Origin: Lacticaseibacillus pabuli
Lineage (GTDB): Bacteria > Bacillota > Bacilli > Lactobacillales > Lactobacillaceae
Reading direction: 5' to 3'
NCBI RefSeq assembly: GCF_028736235.1
Contig: NZ_CP117884.1
Location: forward strand, 1,426,001-1,490,000
Length of the DNA: 64,000 bases
Made by a program: the position numbers and the translations under genes. Within the stretch, counting starts at the first letter, position 1. Each line of letters begins with the position of its first letter. Below, piece by piece: positions 51,431 to 62,234 of this stretch. The notes under the pieces are model-generated. The model saw nothing but the letters and a program-made list of their open reading frames with translations. It searched no databases and was not told the origin of the DNA.

Positions 51431-52882
51431 TTAACGATTCAAATCAGCGTTCTGCGTCTTGCCCCGCATCTTCAGCATCCGCCAAGCCGTTAGTGCAATG
51501 GCAATTAAACACATCACGGTCGCAACCGCAAAGGCCACGTGCATCCCGTAAATGAACCACTCCGGATGGGCGTTGATGTAAGTGGTGACCTTGTGCCCTG
51601 CTGCATGACTCATGGACGAGAACAGTACGGTCGTCGAGGCGGAAATGCCGACCACCATCCCGAGCTCACGGGCAAAAGCATTGAGCCCACCAGCAATTCC
51701 CAAATCTTTGGGTTCAACGGCACTCATCACAATCGAGTTGTTAGGTGATTGAAAAGTCCCGTTCCCAAATCCGACGAGCGCCAGCAGAAACATCATCCAC
51801 GCGATGGGTGCGTTCAGTGACAGCATCGTGTAGCCCAACTGACTAATGCCAATCAGCAGCAGGCCAATTAGGGTTAACAAGTATGGCCCCTTCCGATCCG
51901 CAATCGAACCGGAAATCGGTGCCACGACCACTTGAACGATCGGGAAAATCATGAGGACATAACCTGCGTGATTGGTCGCAAGATGGCGGGCGTTCTCTAA
52001 GTAAAACGGTGCAATCACGTTGAAGAAGAAGTTGGTGACGAAAATCATGAACGCTGCGAGCAAACTGATGGTGAACTCTGCGTTTTTGAACAGTTTGAAT
52101 TCCACCAGAGGATGGGCAACCCGCCGCTCGATTTGAACGAAAATCAGAAAAGCAATGATGGCCAACGCGAACGCTCCCAGGATTACCGGGTGCGTAAAGC
52201 CAACGTCCTGACCGACAAAGATACCGCCGAACAAGGCCACAATCGTCACCGCAAACGTGATGGCACCCGCATAGTCTAGGGATACCTTCTGCACCGGCAA
52301 ATCCTTGGGCAAAACCGCGTAGCCTAGAATCATCGTGGCAATCCCAATTGGCACGTTAATCCAGAAAATATAGCCCCAACTCATGTGTGCGAGGATCACC
52401 CCACCCAGGCCTGGTCCGGCAATCGCACCAACTGCCACGAAGGAACCAATCATGCCCAGCGCACGGCCACGCTCCTTCAGTGGAAAAATTTCGGTGATAA
52501 TCCCGTTACTGGTCGCCATGGTCATCGCCGCCCCCAAAGCTTGTACTGCGCGGGCCGCTAGTAGCATGGCAAAGCTCTTGTTGAAGCCCGCAAACAAGCT
52601 CCCGATGATGAACAAGATGGTGCCAAGTTTAAAGATACGAATCTTGCCGATAATATCACCGAGCTTGCCGAACAGCAGTAGCAGCGCACAAATGACAATC
52701 AGGTAGATGGACACCACCCACTCTGCTTGGTTCATGGGGATGTGCAGGTCCGCACTCATGACTGGCAACGCGATGTTCACAATGGAACCGTCCAGCGTCG
52801 ACATAATGATCACGATGCCGACCGCTGCTAAAATGTACCAGCGATGTTTTTGGACCGCTGGGTTATCTTGATATGAAAGCAT
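51431..52882 (-). CDS. MFS drug exporter, DHA2-type
   Basis: 483 residues with about 14 membrane helices. Motifs: LDGSIVNIALPVM in helix 1 and GKLGDIIGKIRIF in the first loop (motif A), and AGPGLGGVIL in helix 5 (motif C), typical of proton-driven multidrug exporters. The substrate cannot be told from sequence. GGAGGAA precedes the ATG. The upstream intergenic region (52883-53213) holds the ileS terminator and a large palindrome and no visible gene. Confidence 0.9.
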   Translation of the reverse strand: MLSYQDNPAVQKHRWYILAAVGIVIIMSTLDGSIVNIALPVMSADLHIPMNQAEWVVSIYLIVICALLLLFGKLGDIIGKIRIFKLGTILFIIGSLFAGFNKSFAMLLAARAVQALGAAMTMATSNGIITEIFPLKERGRALGMIGSFVAVGAIAGPGLGGVILAHMSWGYIFWINVPIGIATMILGYAVLPKDLPVQKVSLDYAGAITFAVTIVALFGGIFVGQDVGFTHPVILGAFALAIIAFLIFVQIERRVAHPLVEFKLFKNAEFTISLLAAFMIFVTNFFFNVIAPFYLENARHLATNHAGYVLMIFPIVQVVVAPISGSIADRKGPYLLTLIGLLLIGISQLGYTMLSLNAPIAWMMFLLALVGFGNGTFQSPNNSIVMSAVEPKDLGIAGGLNAFARELGMVVGISASTTVLFSSMSHAAGHKVTTYINAHPEWFIYGMHVAFAVATVMCLIAIALTAWRMLKMRGKTQNADLNR

Positions 52883-53013
52883 TTGAATTCCTCCAATAGT
52901 GGTGACGGGTGCGTTGATAAGGCGCGAAATTGGCCGCGGGTCCTCCCCTGGTGGATGGCTGGGGGACGTGGGTTAAGGGATTAAGTTCAAAAGATTAGGG
53001 GCATGGAGGTCAT

Positions 53014-53131
53014 AAAATGCTCGCGCATTTAATGACTGCATTTCGCTAAGTTCGCATCCGCCAGTAAACCTTCGGACTCCGCTTCGCGAAGCCGAAGATT
53101 AACTGGCGGATAGCTCACTAAGCGAAATTGC
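53014..53131. repeat. Large imperfect palindrome (possible cloverleaf relative E4)
   Basis: Hairpin AAATGC-TCGC-GCATTT (53014-53029), then long arms from GCATTTCGCTAA through ATCCGCCAGT and CCTTCGG to matching CCGAAG, ACTGGCGGAT and AAGCGAAATTGC. The GGATG- and GGGGGA-rich stretch upstream (near 52951-52975) recalls the left arm of E1. The relation is suggestive, not certain. Confidence 0.45.
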
Positions 53132-53160
53132 AAAAAACGCCCCCACACGTGAGGACGTTA
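53131..53160 (-). terminator. Terminator of ileS
   Basis: 11-bp stem AACGTCCTCAC / GTGGGGGCGTT (G-U pairs) with a very short loop and TTTTTT on the minus strand. Confidence 0.85.
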
Positions 53161-53213
53161 TCCGTGCCGGCTCTCACCAGCTAATCTATCTACTTGTTAA
53201 AAGGATAGCAGGA

Positions 53214-56006
53214 TTACTTCTTGCTTTCAAGACCGGCGTCAACAGCTTCTGGGAAGTTAGCACGCACAATCTTCGCACAACGCGCACAGAGCATTGGGAA
53301 CTTTGCATCTGAACCCACGTCCGTTGTCGTCATCCGGCAACGTTCGCAGACATCCCCTGCCGCATGTTCAACCAGCACCGCACCATCCGCAAAGGTGACT
53401 GCACCTTCAGGAACCGCCGCACCCACTTCAGCCAACTTGTAGCCTGAAGTGATCAGCAACTGCATGATGTTAGCGTTCAAGCCGTTCAGGAGGTCAGCCA
53501 ATTCGGCCGTTGGGTAAACGGTCACGGTGGCCTCCATGGACTTCCCAATCACCTTCGCATCACGTGCTTCTTCGAGCGCCTTCTGGACTTCGGAACGGAA
53601 GTCCATGAACTTGCCCCATTCAGCGCGCAGCTTGTCAGCGCCAGCTAGTTCCTGCGCTTTAGGCATTTCTGCCAAGTACGCAAACTGTTCTTCCTGGTGC
53701 AAATATGGCCAAATTTCTTCAGCCGTATGTGGCAAGATTGGCAGCAGCAGCTTCGTCAGGTCGAGCAGAATCTCGAACATCACTGTCTGCATGCGCCGAC
53801 GCTTGATGTCGTCCTCAGCCTCGATGTACAGAACATCCTTTGAGAAGTCGAGGTAGAAGGCCGACAAGTCGTTTACGAGGAAGCTCGTCACCGTCTTATC
53901 AACAGTCGCAAAGTCATATGCTTCGTAGGCTGCCAATGACTGCTTCAGGACATCGTTCAAACGCACGAGCATGTACTGGTCCACACTACCAAGGTCGTCG
54001 TAAGCCACAGCGTCCTTCTTCACATCGAAGTCGGTCGTGTTAGCCAGCATGAACCGCATCGTGTTACGAATCTTCCGGTAAGCATCGGAAGTCTGTTTGA
54101 AGTTGTCCATGGACACGCGCACATCAGAGGATGAGTCAACGGTCGCAACCCAGAGCCGGATGATTTCGGCACCGAACTGCTTCTCCACGGTATCAGGCAC
54201 GATGACGTTCCCCAGTGACTTGCTCATCTTCTGGCCTTTGCTGTCGAGGGTGAACCCCTGTGACAGGATCCCACGGTATGGGGCTTGGCCCGTTGCGGCA
54301 ACAGAGGTGATCAGTGAGCTGTTGAACCAGCCACGGTATTGGTCGGAGCCTTCGAGGTAAAGGTCAGCCGGGAAGCTGAGTTCAGGACGTGCGGCCAGTA
54401 CCGCCTGGTGTGATGAACCAGAGTCGAACCAAACATCCATGATGTCGGTTTCCTTCGTGAATTCACCATGAGGGCTGTGTTCGTTAGTGTAACCATCTGG
54501 CAGGAGGTCCTTGGCGTCGCGTTCGAACCAAACGTTGGACCCGTACTGCTCAAAGAGGTCGGCGACGTGATCAATCGTGGCCTTTTCAAGGATAGGCGTC
54601 TTGTCTTCAGCGTAGAAGATAGGCAGTGGTACACCCCAGGCCCGCTGACGGGAGATAACCCAGTCACCGCGGTCCTTGATCATGTTGTAGAGACGCGTCT
54701 TACCCCAGCTAGGCTTGAAGTTGACCTTTTCAATCTGGTCAAGAATCTGCTGGCGGAAAGCGTCAACGGATGCAAACCACTGCGTCGTTGCCCGGAAGAC
54801 AACTGGCTTCTTGGTCCGCCAGTCGTGTGGGTAGCTATGCGTCAGAGGAACGAGCTTGAGCAGCGCGTTCTTTTCCTTCAGCGCATCCATCACGGTGTTG
54901 TTGGCCTTTTCGTAAAACTGGCCTTCAAAACCAGGGGCGTTATCGTTCATAATCCCGTGTTCATCGAGTACAGAAACGACTGGCAAGCCGTACTTCACAC
55001 CGGCATTGTAGTCATCTTCACCATGTCCAGGAGCAGTGTGGACAAGGCCAGTCCCTGAATCGAGCGTCACGTAATTTGCATTGATGACCAGGCTATCACG
55101 ACCATACAGCGGGTGGGCTGCAACCATGCGTTCCATATCCTTACCCGTAAAGGTCTTCAGAACCTTGGTATCTTGCCAACCGAGCTCTTCACTCACCTGC
55201 GTTAGCATGTCCTCGGCAACAACGAACTTGCGGTCACCTACCTGGACTTCTGCGTAATTGAACTTAGGGTTAACTGCAATCCCTTGGTTCGCAGGAATGG
55301 TCCAAGGCGTGGTCGTCCAAATGACAAATTCGGCATCTGGATCGACAATGCCCTTGCCGTCCTTAACAGGGAAAGCAACGTAAATGGATGGGGACACAAC
55401 GTCTTTGTATTCCACTTCGGCTTCAGCCAGCGTGGATTCGGAGCTCCATGACCAGTAGACTGGCTTGAGGCCGTGGTAGATGTAGCCCTTTTCTGCCATC
55501 TTGCCAAACGTCCGGATTTCATCAGCTTCGTATTCCTTCTGCAAGGTAATGTACGGGTGATCCCAATCACCAGCAACACCCAAGCGCTTGAAGTCAATGC
55601 GCTGCTTGTCGATTTCCTTCAGTGCAAAGTCGCGGCACATCTTGCGGTATTCGACCATGTCCATCTCTTTACGGTGAACACCCTTCTTAGCAAGCTGCTG
55701 CTCAATTGGCAGACCATGTGTATCCCAGCCAGGTACGTATGGTGAGTAAAAGCCGTTCATCGACTTGTAACGAACGATAATGTCCTTACTAATCTTGTTG
55801 AGCGCGTGGCCCATGTGAATGTTCCCGTTCGCAAATGGGGGGCCATCATGGAGAATGAAGCTTGGTTTGCCTTCATTCAATTTCTGACGCTGTTGGTACA
55901 CGTGGTTTTCATCCCAAGCCTTTTGCCACTTTGGCTCGCGCGTTGGCAAACCAGCGCGCATTGGGAAATCGGTTTTTGCAAGGTTGAGCGTTTCTTTGAC
56001 CTTCAC
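53214..56006 (-). CDS. ileS: Isoleucyl-tRNA synthetase
   Basis: 930 residues, class I enzyme with editing domain. HIGH-type motif HMGHALN near residue 65, KMSKS near 600 in [12 protein letters not shown], editing domain with the [13 protein letters not shown] segment, and a C-terminal zinc site CERC...CARC near the end. The start is preceded by a ribosome binding site within GAAAGAGGTAG. A T-box leader lies directly upstream. Confidence 0.98.
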   Translation of the reverse strand: MKVKETLNLAKTDFPMRAGLPTREPKWQKAWDENHVYQQRQKLNEGKPSFILHDGPPFANGNIHMGHALNKISKDIIVRYKSMNGFYSPYVPGWDTHGLPIEQQLAKKGVHRKEMDMVEYRKMCRDFALKEIDKQRIDFKRLGVAGDWDHPYITLQKEYEADEIRTFGKMAEKGYIYHGLKPVYWSWSSESTLAEAEVEYKDVVSPSIYVAFPVKDGKGIVDPDAEFVIWTTTPWTIPANQGIAVNPKFNYAEVQVGDRKFVVAEDMLTQVSEELGWQDTKVLKTFTGKDMERMVAAHPLYGRDSLVINANYVTLDSGTGLVHTAPGHGEDDYNAGVKYGLPVVSVLDEHGIMNDNAPGFEGQFYEKANNTVMDALKEKNALLKLVPLTHSYPHDWRTKKPVVFRATTQWFASVDAFRQQILDQIEKVNFKPSWGKTRLYNMIKDRGDWVISRQRAWGVPLPIFYAEDKTPILEKATIDHVADLFEQYGSNVWFERDAKDLLPDGYTNEHSPHGEFTKETDIMDVWFDSGSSHQAVLAARPELSFPADLYLEGSDQYRGWFNSSLITSVAATGQAPYRGILSQGFTLDSKGQKMSKSLGNVIVPDTVEKQFGAEIIRLWVATVDSSSDVRVSMDNFKQTSDAYRKIRNTMRFMLANTTDFDVKKDAVAYDDLGSVDQYMLVRLNDVLKQSLAAYEAYDFATVDKTVTSFLVNDLSAFYLDFSKDVLYIEAEDDIKRRRMQTVMFEILLDLTKLLLPILPHTAEEIWPYLHQEEQFAYLAEMPKAQELAGADKLRAEWGKFMDFRSEVQKALEEARDAKVIGKSMEATVTVYPTAELADLLNGLNANIMQLLITSGYKLAEVGAAVPEGAVTFADGAVLVEHAAGDVCERCRMTTTDVGSDAKFPMLCARCAKIVRANFPEAVDAGLESKK

Positions 56007-56048
56007 AATGACTACCTCTTTCTGTGTGTTGTATTATTTCCGAACGAA

Positions 56049-56276
56049 CAAAAATAGCCCGCCCTATATACTAGGACGAGCTACCGTGGTACCACCTAAT
56101 TTCAGGGACTTTTTAATCCCCCTCATAGGCGCGTTAACGGACACCAACCGGCCAACTCTATGTATCGAGCTGGTGCTCAGAACTGATATCAACGGTACAT
56201 TCAATCCCGGACTTCCACCAGACTCCAGGTCGCTGTTTCGAATTGCTGCCGTTAACGCGTGTTCTTCATCGGATTA
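56049..56276 (-). promoter_or_regulatory. T-box riboswitch leader of ileS
   Basis: Contains the T-box sequence AGGTGGTACCACG (56085-56097), a terminator stem AGCTCGTCCTA / TAGGGCGGGCT with TTTTTG (56049-56082), and a stem I base CGCGTTAACGG / CCGTTAACGCG. Uncharged tRNA-Ile should favour read-through. An ATC lies inside the stem I region, but the specifier loop was not placed with certainty. It starts right after the divIVA stop, with no separate promoter visible in the gap. Confidence 0.92.
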
Positions 56277-56277
56277 C

Positions 56278-56979
56278 TTATTTACTCATTGGTCCATCAG
56301 GGAACACAATCTCTGTGACGCCCTGATCTGTGGGTTCTGGGCCCTGTGGTGCAGTTTCGGATGAAACATTTGCACCTGAGTCTGAGTTTAATGAATCTGC
56401 CCCTTCGCTGTCAAGGGGTGACTGCGAATTCTGCGCATTACTTTCGCTATCACTCGCACTGTTACTGGTCTTCTCGGCTTCATCGCGCTTCCCCAAAACT
56501 TCGGTCCAGGCATTACTCTGGACTGCTTCGAGTTCAGCTGACAACAGTGCAGCCAAATGCTCGCGGAAATCACGGGCATTCTTCTTGAGGTCCTCTGTCT
56601 GAATGGCAAGTTGACGAGACTGTTCACTGGCATCGGACAAAATCCGGTTGCTCTTCTCGCTGGCATCAGACAGCAGCTTCTCGGCGTTGTCTTCCGCATC
56701 CTTTTGCACCTTCGCGGCGTCTTCTTCAGACTGCTGCTTCAGCTTGTCAGCGGCTTCCTGAGCGACAAGGATTGCTTGGTTCATGGCATTCTTCATACCC
56801 TCGTATTCCTGCGCCTTATCTTCGGAAGCCTTGAGCTTCTTCTTGGTGTCTTCAAGTTCGTTCAACGTGGATTCGTAATCGGCGATAATCTGGTCCAGAA
56901 AGTCATTCACCTGATCTTGGTCGAAACCGCGCATCTTCACCGTGAAACTTTTATCTCGAATATCCATTGGACTTAACAT
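56278..56979 (-). CDS. divIVA: DivIVA septum-site protein
   Basis: 233 residues. N-terminal membrane-binding domain (MLSPMDIRDKSFTVKMRGFD and DQDQVNDFLDQI) followed by a coiled coil (about 35-140). The C-terminal Ser/Asp/Asn-rich tail (SASDSESNAQNSQSPLD) is probably disordered. Recruits division and wall proteins to poles and septum. ATG at 56979 with GAGGAGG 7 nt upstream; the ATG two codons earlier would place the site too close. Confidence 0.95.
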   Translation of the reverse strand: MLSPMDIRDKSFTVKMRGFDQDQVNDFLDQIIADYESTLNELEDTKKKLKASEDKAQEYEGMKNAMNQAILVAQEAADKLKQQSEEDAAKVQKDAEDNAEKLLSDASEKSNRILSDASEQSRQLAIQTEDLKKNARDFREHLAALLSAELEAVQSNAWTEVLGKRDEAEKTSNSASDSESNAQNSQSPLDSEGADSLNSDSGANVSSETAPQGPEPTDQGVTEIVFPDGPMSK

Positions 56980-57030
56980 TGCCATTCCTCCTCATGTACT
57001 GCTCGCTGTTGCGGGCGTCTAATACTGAAG

Positions 57031-57816
57031 TTACTTGGTACTTTTGCGATCAATATACTCAGTTGCCAGCCGCCACTTATCCTTGGTGGTTACCCCCAGC
57101 ATGGTATCAATCTTAATGCGACCGTAGCCGCGGACGGAAATTTGGTCACCGACGCCAACCGCCACATCACTGCGGTCGTCCTCACGCCAGTTCAACTGGA
57201 CCATGCGGCCTTGAACTAACTCACGCGCCTGGGCCCGCGAGAGTTTGAACACTCCCGCGACCACGGCATCAAGCCGCATGCCATTCACGATGATTTCACG
57301 CGCCTGCCATGGCTGCACCACAGCTAGCGGACGTGTCGCCTCCGCCAACTCAATGCGCTTATTTCCAACCCGCGTCAGGTTCAAACGAATGAAATCACGC
57401 ATCTCCCCGGTAGTTGCAAACTGCCAAACGCCATCCCCGCCGACAATGTCGCCGAGGACCTCACGTTTAATGCCACTGTTCATCAGCGCGCCGAGCACAT
57501 CACTATGCTTTAATGCACCAAAACGTTCTGGATAGTGAAACTCCAGAACGCTAATGTCATAGTCGGTCGCTTGCGGCTGAAAGTAATCGGGATACAGGAG
57601 CCCACGCGCACGTTCACTGCCGGTGAAGCCACCAGCAAAGCTGTAGCCAACGCCTGCACGAGCCGCGGCGGTTTCCATAATCAACTGACTCCGTGGATCC
57701 AGGAAGTCAGTCAACACGGGCCGGTATTCCATGCTAGCCGTTTCAGCTAATTGGCCAAAGCGTGCCAGTGTCTCCCGCTCATCCCCTGCAATCTGATGAT
57801 ATGCCCCAGTACTCAT
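57031..57816 (-). CDS. ylmH: YlmH family RNA-binding protein
   Basis: 261 residues. Central ylmH-type domain (about 25-170) and a C-terminal S4 RNA-binding domain (MRLDAVVAGVFKLSRAQARELVQGRMVQLN). Members bind RNA or ribosomes and act in rescue of stalled ribosomes; the detailed role here is unknown. Overlaps yggT by 4 nt (ATGA). Confidence 0.93.
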   Translation of the reverse strand: MSTGAYHQIAGDERETLARFGQLAETASMEYRPVLTDFLDPRSQLIMETAAARAGVGYSFAGGFTGSERARGLLYPDYFQPQATDYDISVLEFHYPERFGALKHSDVLGALMNSGIKREVLGDIVGGDGVWQFATTGEMRDFIRLNLTRVGNKRIELAEATRPLAVVQPWQAREIIVNGMRLDAVVAGVFKLSRAQARELVQGRMVQLNWREDDRSDVAVGVGDQISVRGYGRIKIDTMLGVTTKDKWRLATEYIDRKSTK

Positions 57817-58100
57817 AGCATAGTCGCCAAACGGAGCAGGATGCGCATGATGATTTGTTCAACGAGGCCAAGCAAAACTAAGAGGATGGCTGGTGAAAAA
57901 TCAATGCCGAACGCTGCGGGAATCAGCCGCCGGATTGGCCGGTATAGAGGCTCGGTCATCCGCACTGTGAATTCCTTAAGCCGCGCAAGTTGCGGCAATG
58001 GGAGCCAGCTCAGAATGATATCGACAAAGACAATCGCCGTGTAGATTCTGAACGCCCAGATCACTAAATAGTACAAGATTGTAATGATTTCGTTAGCCAT
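57813..58100 (-). CDS. yggT: YggT family membrane protein
   Basis: 95 residues. Two membrane regions and the family core FVDIILSWLPLPQLARLKEF then YRPIRRLIPAAFGIDFSPAI. Found in the ftsZ cluster of most Firmicutes; function poorly known. AAGGGTGA precedes the ATG. Confidence 0.92.
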   Translation of the reverse strand: MANEIITILYYLVIWAFRIYTAIVFVDIILSWLPLPQLARLKEFTVRMTEPLYRPIRRLIPAAFGIDFSPAILLVLLGLVEQIIMRILLRLATML

Positions 58101-58110
58101 TCAGTCACCC

Positions 58111-58608
58111 TTAGTTAATTGCGTCGATGTCCAAATCATCCTGCAACTTGCTGGCAAGCGCACCGCTCACCTGGAAGTTGGCTGGGGTGACCAAGAAAAT
58201 GCGGTCACCGACACGCTTGATTTCGCCGTTAATCGCGAAGACAACACCCGTGAGAAAATCCACGATCCGGCGTGCATCGTCGCTCTCCAGATGTGTGAAG
58301 TTCACGAGAACTGCAGTGTTCTCGAGTAAATTGCGGCCCACTTCCTTCGCATCGGAATAGATGCGGGGTTCGTAGATCTCAATCTTGGCGCCTTGCTTTG
58401 CTGGCTTGGACATCGAAACGACGTTGTTGGCGTGGAAATCCGCCTGACCGGCAGACTGCTGAGGTGCGGCTGGCCGCGTGTACGACTGCTGCGTGCTTTG
58501 TGTCTGCTGATTGTCAGTGGCGGTTTGTTCGTCTGGGTAATCCGCGTCGGCATCGTCATCGATATCAAATAGATGCTGGAACTTATCGCCTATTTTGCCA
58601 AATGCCAT
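58111..58608 (-). CDS. sepF: SepF cell division protein
   Basis: 165 residues. N-terminal membrane-binding helix (MAFGKIGDKFQHLF), a Gln/Thr-rich linker, and the C-terminal FtsZ-binding domain (KIEIYEPRIYSDAKEVGRNL, then IFLVTPANFQVSG). Bundles FtsZ at the septum. ATG at 58608 with GGAGG 8 nt upstream. Confidence 0.94.
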   Translation of the reverse strand: MAFGKIGDKFQHLFDIDDDADADYPDEQTATDNQQTQSTQQSYTRPAAPQQSAGQADFHANNVVSMSKPAKQGAKIEIYEPRIYSDAKEVGRNLLENTAVLVNFTHLESDDARRIVDFLTGVVFAINGEIKRVGDRIFLVTPANFQVSGALASKLQDDLDIDAIN

Positions 58609-58646
58609 ACCTAACACCTCCAGAAAATGATGTGTCGATGAATCAA

Positions 58647-59900
58647 TTACTCGTTGTCATTCCCACGACGGCGCTTGAAGAATGGTGGCTGGTCGTCATC
58701 ACTCTGCTGGGATTCCTTTGGCTGGCTTTCGAAGATGTCAAATTCGGTCTTCTTAACGTCACTAAAGTTATCGTCCTGCTTCTCGTCGCTATCATCGCGC
58801 TGGGCACGGTCATTAGGTGCCTGACGCATATCCCAGTCGATGAATGGGTCGTCGCTAGCCTTCTTGTTGTCCTGGCTTGCCTGGCGTTGGTTGTCCTGCG
58901 CGTGGGTGTGCCGGCCTGCAGCGCGGCTGTTGCTGGCTGCGGGTTCGGAATCAAGACCGGTTGCGATTACGGTAACGACAACTTCATCGCCAAGGTCTTC
59001 GTTAATTGAAGTCCCGAAGATGATGTTCACGTCGTTAGTTGCCGCCTGGGTTACGATGGAAGAAGCATCCTGTGCTTCAAACAAGGAAAGATCTGGGCCA
59101 CCGGTGATGTTAAGCAGCACCTGCTTGGCACCGTCGATCGCAACTTCGAGCAGTGGTGAGGAAATGGCCTTCTTGGTTGCTTCGATTGTCCGGTTTTCAC
59201 CAGTTGCAGAGCCAATCCCCATGAGGGCGCTCCCCTGGTTAGCCATGACAGTCTTAACATCCGCAAAGTCCAGGTTGACGTAACCAGGGCTGGTAATCAG
59301 ATCGGAAATACCCTGGACACCTTGACGCAGCACGTTGTCGGCTGCCTTGAAGGCTTCGAGCATTGGGGTCTTCTTGTCCACGATTTCAAGCAGGCGGTTG
59401 TTAGCGATGATAACAAGCGTATCAACGTGCTGCTTGAGTTCTGAAATGCCGCTGGTGGCGTTCTTAGCGCGCTTAGGGCCTTCGAACGTAAATGGCTTGG
59501 TGACAACGCCGACGGTCAATGCACCGGCGTCCTTGGCAATCTTAGCCACGATAGGTGCGGCACCGGTCCCGGTACCACCGCCCATCCCGCAGGTGACAAA
59601 AATCATATCTGCGCCCTGCAAGGCTTCAGCGATTGCTTCTTCGCTTTCCTCAGCGGCCTTTTGCCCAACCTCTGGGGTCGAACCGGCACCGAGGCCACGG
59701 GTCAATTTAGGTCCAAGCTGGATTTTGGTTTCAGCCTTGGAGCTAGCGAGTGCCTGAACATCAGTGTTGGCCACGATGAACTCAACACCCTTGACGTCTT
59801 CGTCAATCATGCGGTTGACCGCGTTGCCACCAGCACCGCCGACACCGATGACCTTGATTACGGCGCCGTTATCTTTTTGGTTATCAAGTGAAAATTCCAT
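58647..59900 (-). CDS. ftsZ: FtsZ tubulin-like GTPase
   Basis: 417 residues. Forms the Z-ring. GTP-binding [15 protein letters not shown] and the tubulin signature [13 protein letters not shown], the T7 loop [11 protein letters not shown], and a Gln/Asp-rich linker ending in the conserved C-terminal peptide before [16 protein letters not shown] precedes the ATG. Confidence 0.98.
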   Translation of the reverse strand: MEFSLDNQKDNGAVIKVIGVGGAGGNAVNRMIDEDVKGVEFIVANTDVQALASSKAETKIQLGPKLTRGLGAGSTPEVGQKAAEESEEAIAEALQGADMIFVTCGMGGGTGTGAAPIVAKIAKDAGALTVGVVTKPFTFEGPKRAKNATSGISELKQHVDTLVIIANNRLLEIVDKKTPMLEAFKAADNVLRQGVQGISDLITSPGYVNLDFADVKTVMANQGSALMGIGSATGENRTIEATKKAISSPLLEVAIDGAKQVLLNITGGPDLSLFEAQDASSIVTQAATNDVNIIFGTSINEDLGDEVVVTVIATGLDSEPAASNSRAAGRHTHAQDNQRQASQDNKKASDDPFIDWDMRQAPNDRAQRDDSDEKQDDNFSDVKKTEFDIFESQPKESQQSDDDQPPFFKRRRGNDNE

Positions 59901-59929
59901 TACTTTATTCCTCCTAATGCGGGGTAAAT

Positions 59930-61279
59930 TTATTCAAAGAAGGTTCCGAAAAGCTTCTTAAAGATGGACTGCTTAGGTTTGCCTGAGTCGTCCTCGCTCT
60001 TCGTTGGTGCGGCTGGTTGCTCGCTACGCTCAGCAGGCTGCGGCTGGGAATCTGCTGCGGCTTGCTGCACTGGCGCCGCCGTCTGTTGTGAACTCGTGCC
60101 CTTTGGCAGGTTCACTGGCGTGTTCAGTGCTGAGCTGACAAGGATGTCAACATCTGTCATTGAAGCAGCATCGTTAATCAATGCAAGCGCGAGCGTAAAT
60201 GCCGGGTGCCGCAGTCCCACTTCGTTAGGAATGAACACCTTCACATCACGACCAAAGATATCGCTAGCAAGCTGGGCAACACCCGGAAGTGCTGCGTCGC
60301 CGCCGGTCACGACAATCCCACCTGGCAGATCAAGTGCATTGACCTGCTTCAGTGACTTGTCGAGACGCTCAAAAATCTGCGTCAAACGGGCCTCGATGAT
60401 TTCTGACAAATACTTCTCAGAAATTGTCGCTGGGTTCTGCTTGCCGACCACCGTCACGGGGAAGGTTTGTTCCTCACTGGCAGCCAGTGAATCCGCATTC
60501 CCATACTCCCGCTTCAGACGCTCTGCATCCGCAAAACTCGTGTTGAGCACGACGGAAATATCGTGGGTAATCAAATCCCCACCCTCGAGATCTTCCGTGG
60601 TGAACTTCAGCTTGTGATCGTGAATGACCGCAGCGGTACTCTGACCGCCACCGAGATCAACGACAATCGTGCCAAAGTCCTGCTCACCATCAGACAAGAC
60701 ATATTTGCCAAGTGCCTGTGGGTCGGTGATAAACGCAGCGACCTTGTAGCCGGCCTTCTCGACCGTCCGTGTAATGTTATGAACAACGGTCTTTGGGCTC
60801 GTAAATAACAGGCCCTTCATCTCCAAACGGACACCAATCATGCCGCGTGGATCCTTAATGCCGTCAAAGCCGTCAACGATAAATTCGTCGGGGCTGATGC
60901 TTAACACTTCGCGTTCTGGCGGCAAGTTACGTGTTAATGCGGTTGCCGCAACACGTTGCACGTCTTCATCCGTGATTTCCTTACTCGTCTCAGCGACGGT
61001 AATCATGCCAGAGACCTGCTCAATTTGCAGCATGCTGGCTGGAACACCAACCACCACCCGTTCAATTGAAATGCTTGCCTTACGCGCGGCCTGCTCAAGT
61101 GCGGCTTTAACCGTCGCTGCGGCCTTGTCGATATCAACGATAACACCACGCGATAACCCATCTGCGCGCTGACTGCCAACACCAATAACATGCATTTGAC
61201 CCGCGGAAACTTCCGCGGCGATTGCTTTAATTGAGGTAGTCCCGATATCAAGACCGACATATATGTCCTGACTTCCCAT
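59930..61279 (-). CDS. ftsA: FtsA actin-like division protein
   Basis: 449 residues. Anchors FtsZ to the membrane. Actin-fold motifs: [18 protein letters not shown] (phosphate 1), [15 protein letters not shown] (phosphate 2), [14 protein letters not shown] (adenosine). A Gln/Pro/Ala-rich linker leads to a C-terminal amphipathic helix ([12 protein letters not shown]) for membrane binding. AGGAGGG precedes the ATG. Confidence 0.97.
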   Translation of the reverse strand: MGSQDIYVGLDIGTTSIKAIAAEVSAGQMHVIGVGSQRADGLSRGVIVDIDKAAATVKAALEQAARKASISIERVVVGVPASMLQIEQVSGMITVAETSKEITDEDVQRVAATALTRNLPPEREVLSISPDEFIVDGFDGIKDPRGMIGVRLEMKGLLFTSPKTVVHNITRTVEKAGYKVAAFITDPQALGKYVLSDGEQDFGTIVVDLGGGQSTAAVIHDHKLKFTTEDLEGGDLITHDISVVLNTSFADAERLKREYGNADSLAASEEQTFPVTVVGKQNPATISEKYLSEIIEARLTQIFERLDKSLKQVNALDLPGGIVVTGGDAALPGVAQLASDIFGRDVKVFIPNEVGLRHPAFTLALALINDAASMTDVDILVSSALNTPVNLPKGTSSQQTAAPVQQAAADSQPQPAERSEQPAAPTKSEDDSGKPKQSIFKKLFGTFFE

Positions 61280-61339
61280 GCTCTGGACCCTCCTTCTGGT
61301 ATTTTTATAAAGTTATTTATTTACATTCGTACAATTCTG

Positions 61340-61348
61340 AGTTTACCA
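61340..61348 (-). promoter_or_regulatory. Extended -10 promoter upstream of ftsA
   Basis: TGGTAAACT in the 119-bp gap between divIB and ftsA, without a clear -35. The wider gap than elsewhere in the cluster supports an internal promoter. Confidence 0.35.
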
Positions 61349-61398
61349 CAATGTTTCACAAAAACGAACGTCAACCACGGCATTCGCTGTATGTTTAG

Positions 61399-62232
61399 TC
61401 ACTTTGTCTTATTAGGGGTGTAAAACGCGCCAACTTCGAGGTCAACGGTCCCCGTCCCCTTGATCTGAGCAACCATGCTTGGATAATATTTAATCTTCTT
61501 AAGTATCGTCCGCTGGTCGGCCACAATCCGGTTGCCATCGTTCATGGCGATTGTAATTTGATAAGGGTTTCCCCCGCCCCGACTCAGCACGACTTCTGAA
61601 ACATCCCGGCTGATTGCTGGTGGAAACTGATCGAGCAGTTTCGAAATCTGACGTAGTGCCCGACCGCGGCCAAAACCGGTGAAGACGGGCATGCCAAGCT
61701 TCGGCGTCTCACTGGCGCCTGTCAGGACCTTCCCCGTACTCATGATGAGGTGGTAGCCCTTCTTGTCATGGTAATAACCGCTCGCCTTGTACTCCGTAAC
61801 CGTCAGACTCACATCGCGCATTCGGTGAATACGCAATTTGACGGTCTTAATTTCCGGAAACTTGCTGGCGACCCGATGTTCAACTTTACCCTCATGTAGT
61901 GCCAGACCCGGAATGAGTACTTTGTCATCCAGCTTGCTGGTATCAATGATGGCCTGGTTGGTCGTGAGCTCACTACCATGCACCGTGACCTCACGCACCT
62001 TAGAGAGCGGCGTCGCCATGTAGATGGCAAACAGCCCAACGATGATGAATGGCGGCAGAATCACGCCGAGGCCACGCCATGTGCGCCCCCAACGAACCTT
62101 CTGCACCGCAGGCATATTCTTTTGTAGTTCAGCCGGCCCGTTCTCCACGCCGTTGCGTTTGCTGTGCAACTGCTTGCTATACGGACTAAAGTCAAAAGAT
62201 TGGTGCGGCTTGTCGTCATCCTGTTTGCTCAT
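61399..62232 (-). CDS. divIB: DivIB/FtsQ division protein
   Basis: 277 residues. Charged cytoplasmic N-terminus (about 1-52), one membrane helix (GLGVILPPFIIVGLFAIYMA), then a POTRA domain (LSKVREVTVHGSELTTNQAI) and beta domain. Scaffold of the FtsL-DivIC complex. It starts 2 nt after murG ends, so they are co-translated. Confidence 0.94.
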   Translation of the reverse strand: MSKQDDDKPHQSFDFSPYSKQLHSKRNGVENGPAELQKNMPAVQKVRWGRTWRGLGVILPPFIIVGLFAIYMATPLSKVREVTVHGSELTTNQAIIDTSKLDDKVLIPGLALHEGKVEHRVASKFPEIKTVKLRIHRMRDVSLTVTEYKASGYYHDKKGYHLIMSTGKVLTGASETPKLGMPVFTGFGRGRALRQISKLLDQFPPAISRDVSEVVLSRGGGNPYQITIAMNDGNRIVADQRTILKKIKYYPSMVAQIKGTGTVDLEVGAFYTPNKTK

Positions 62233-62234
62233 CG

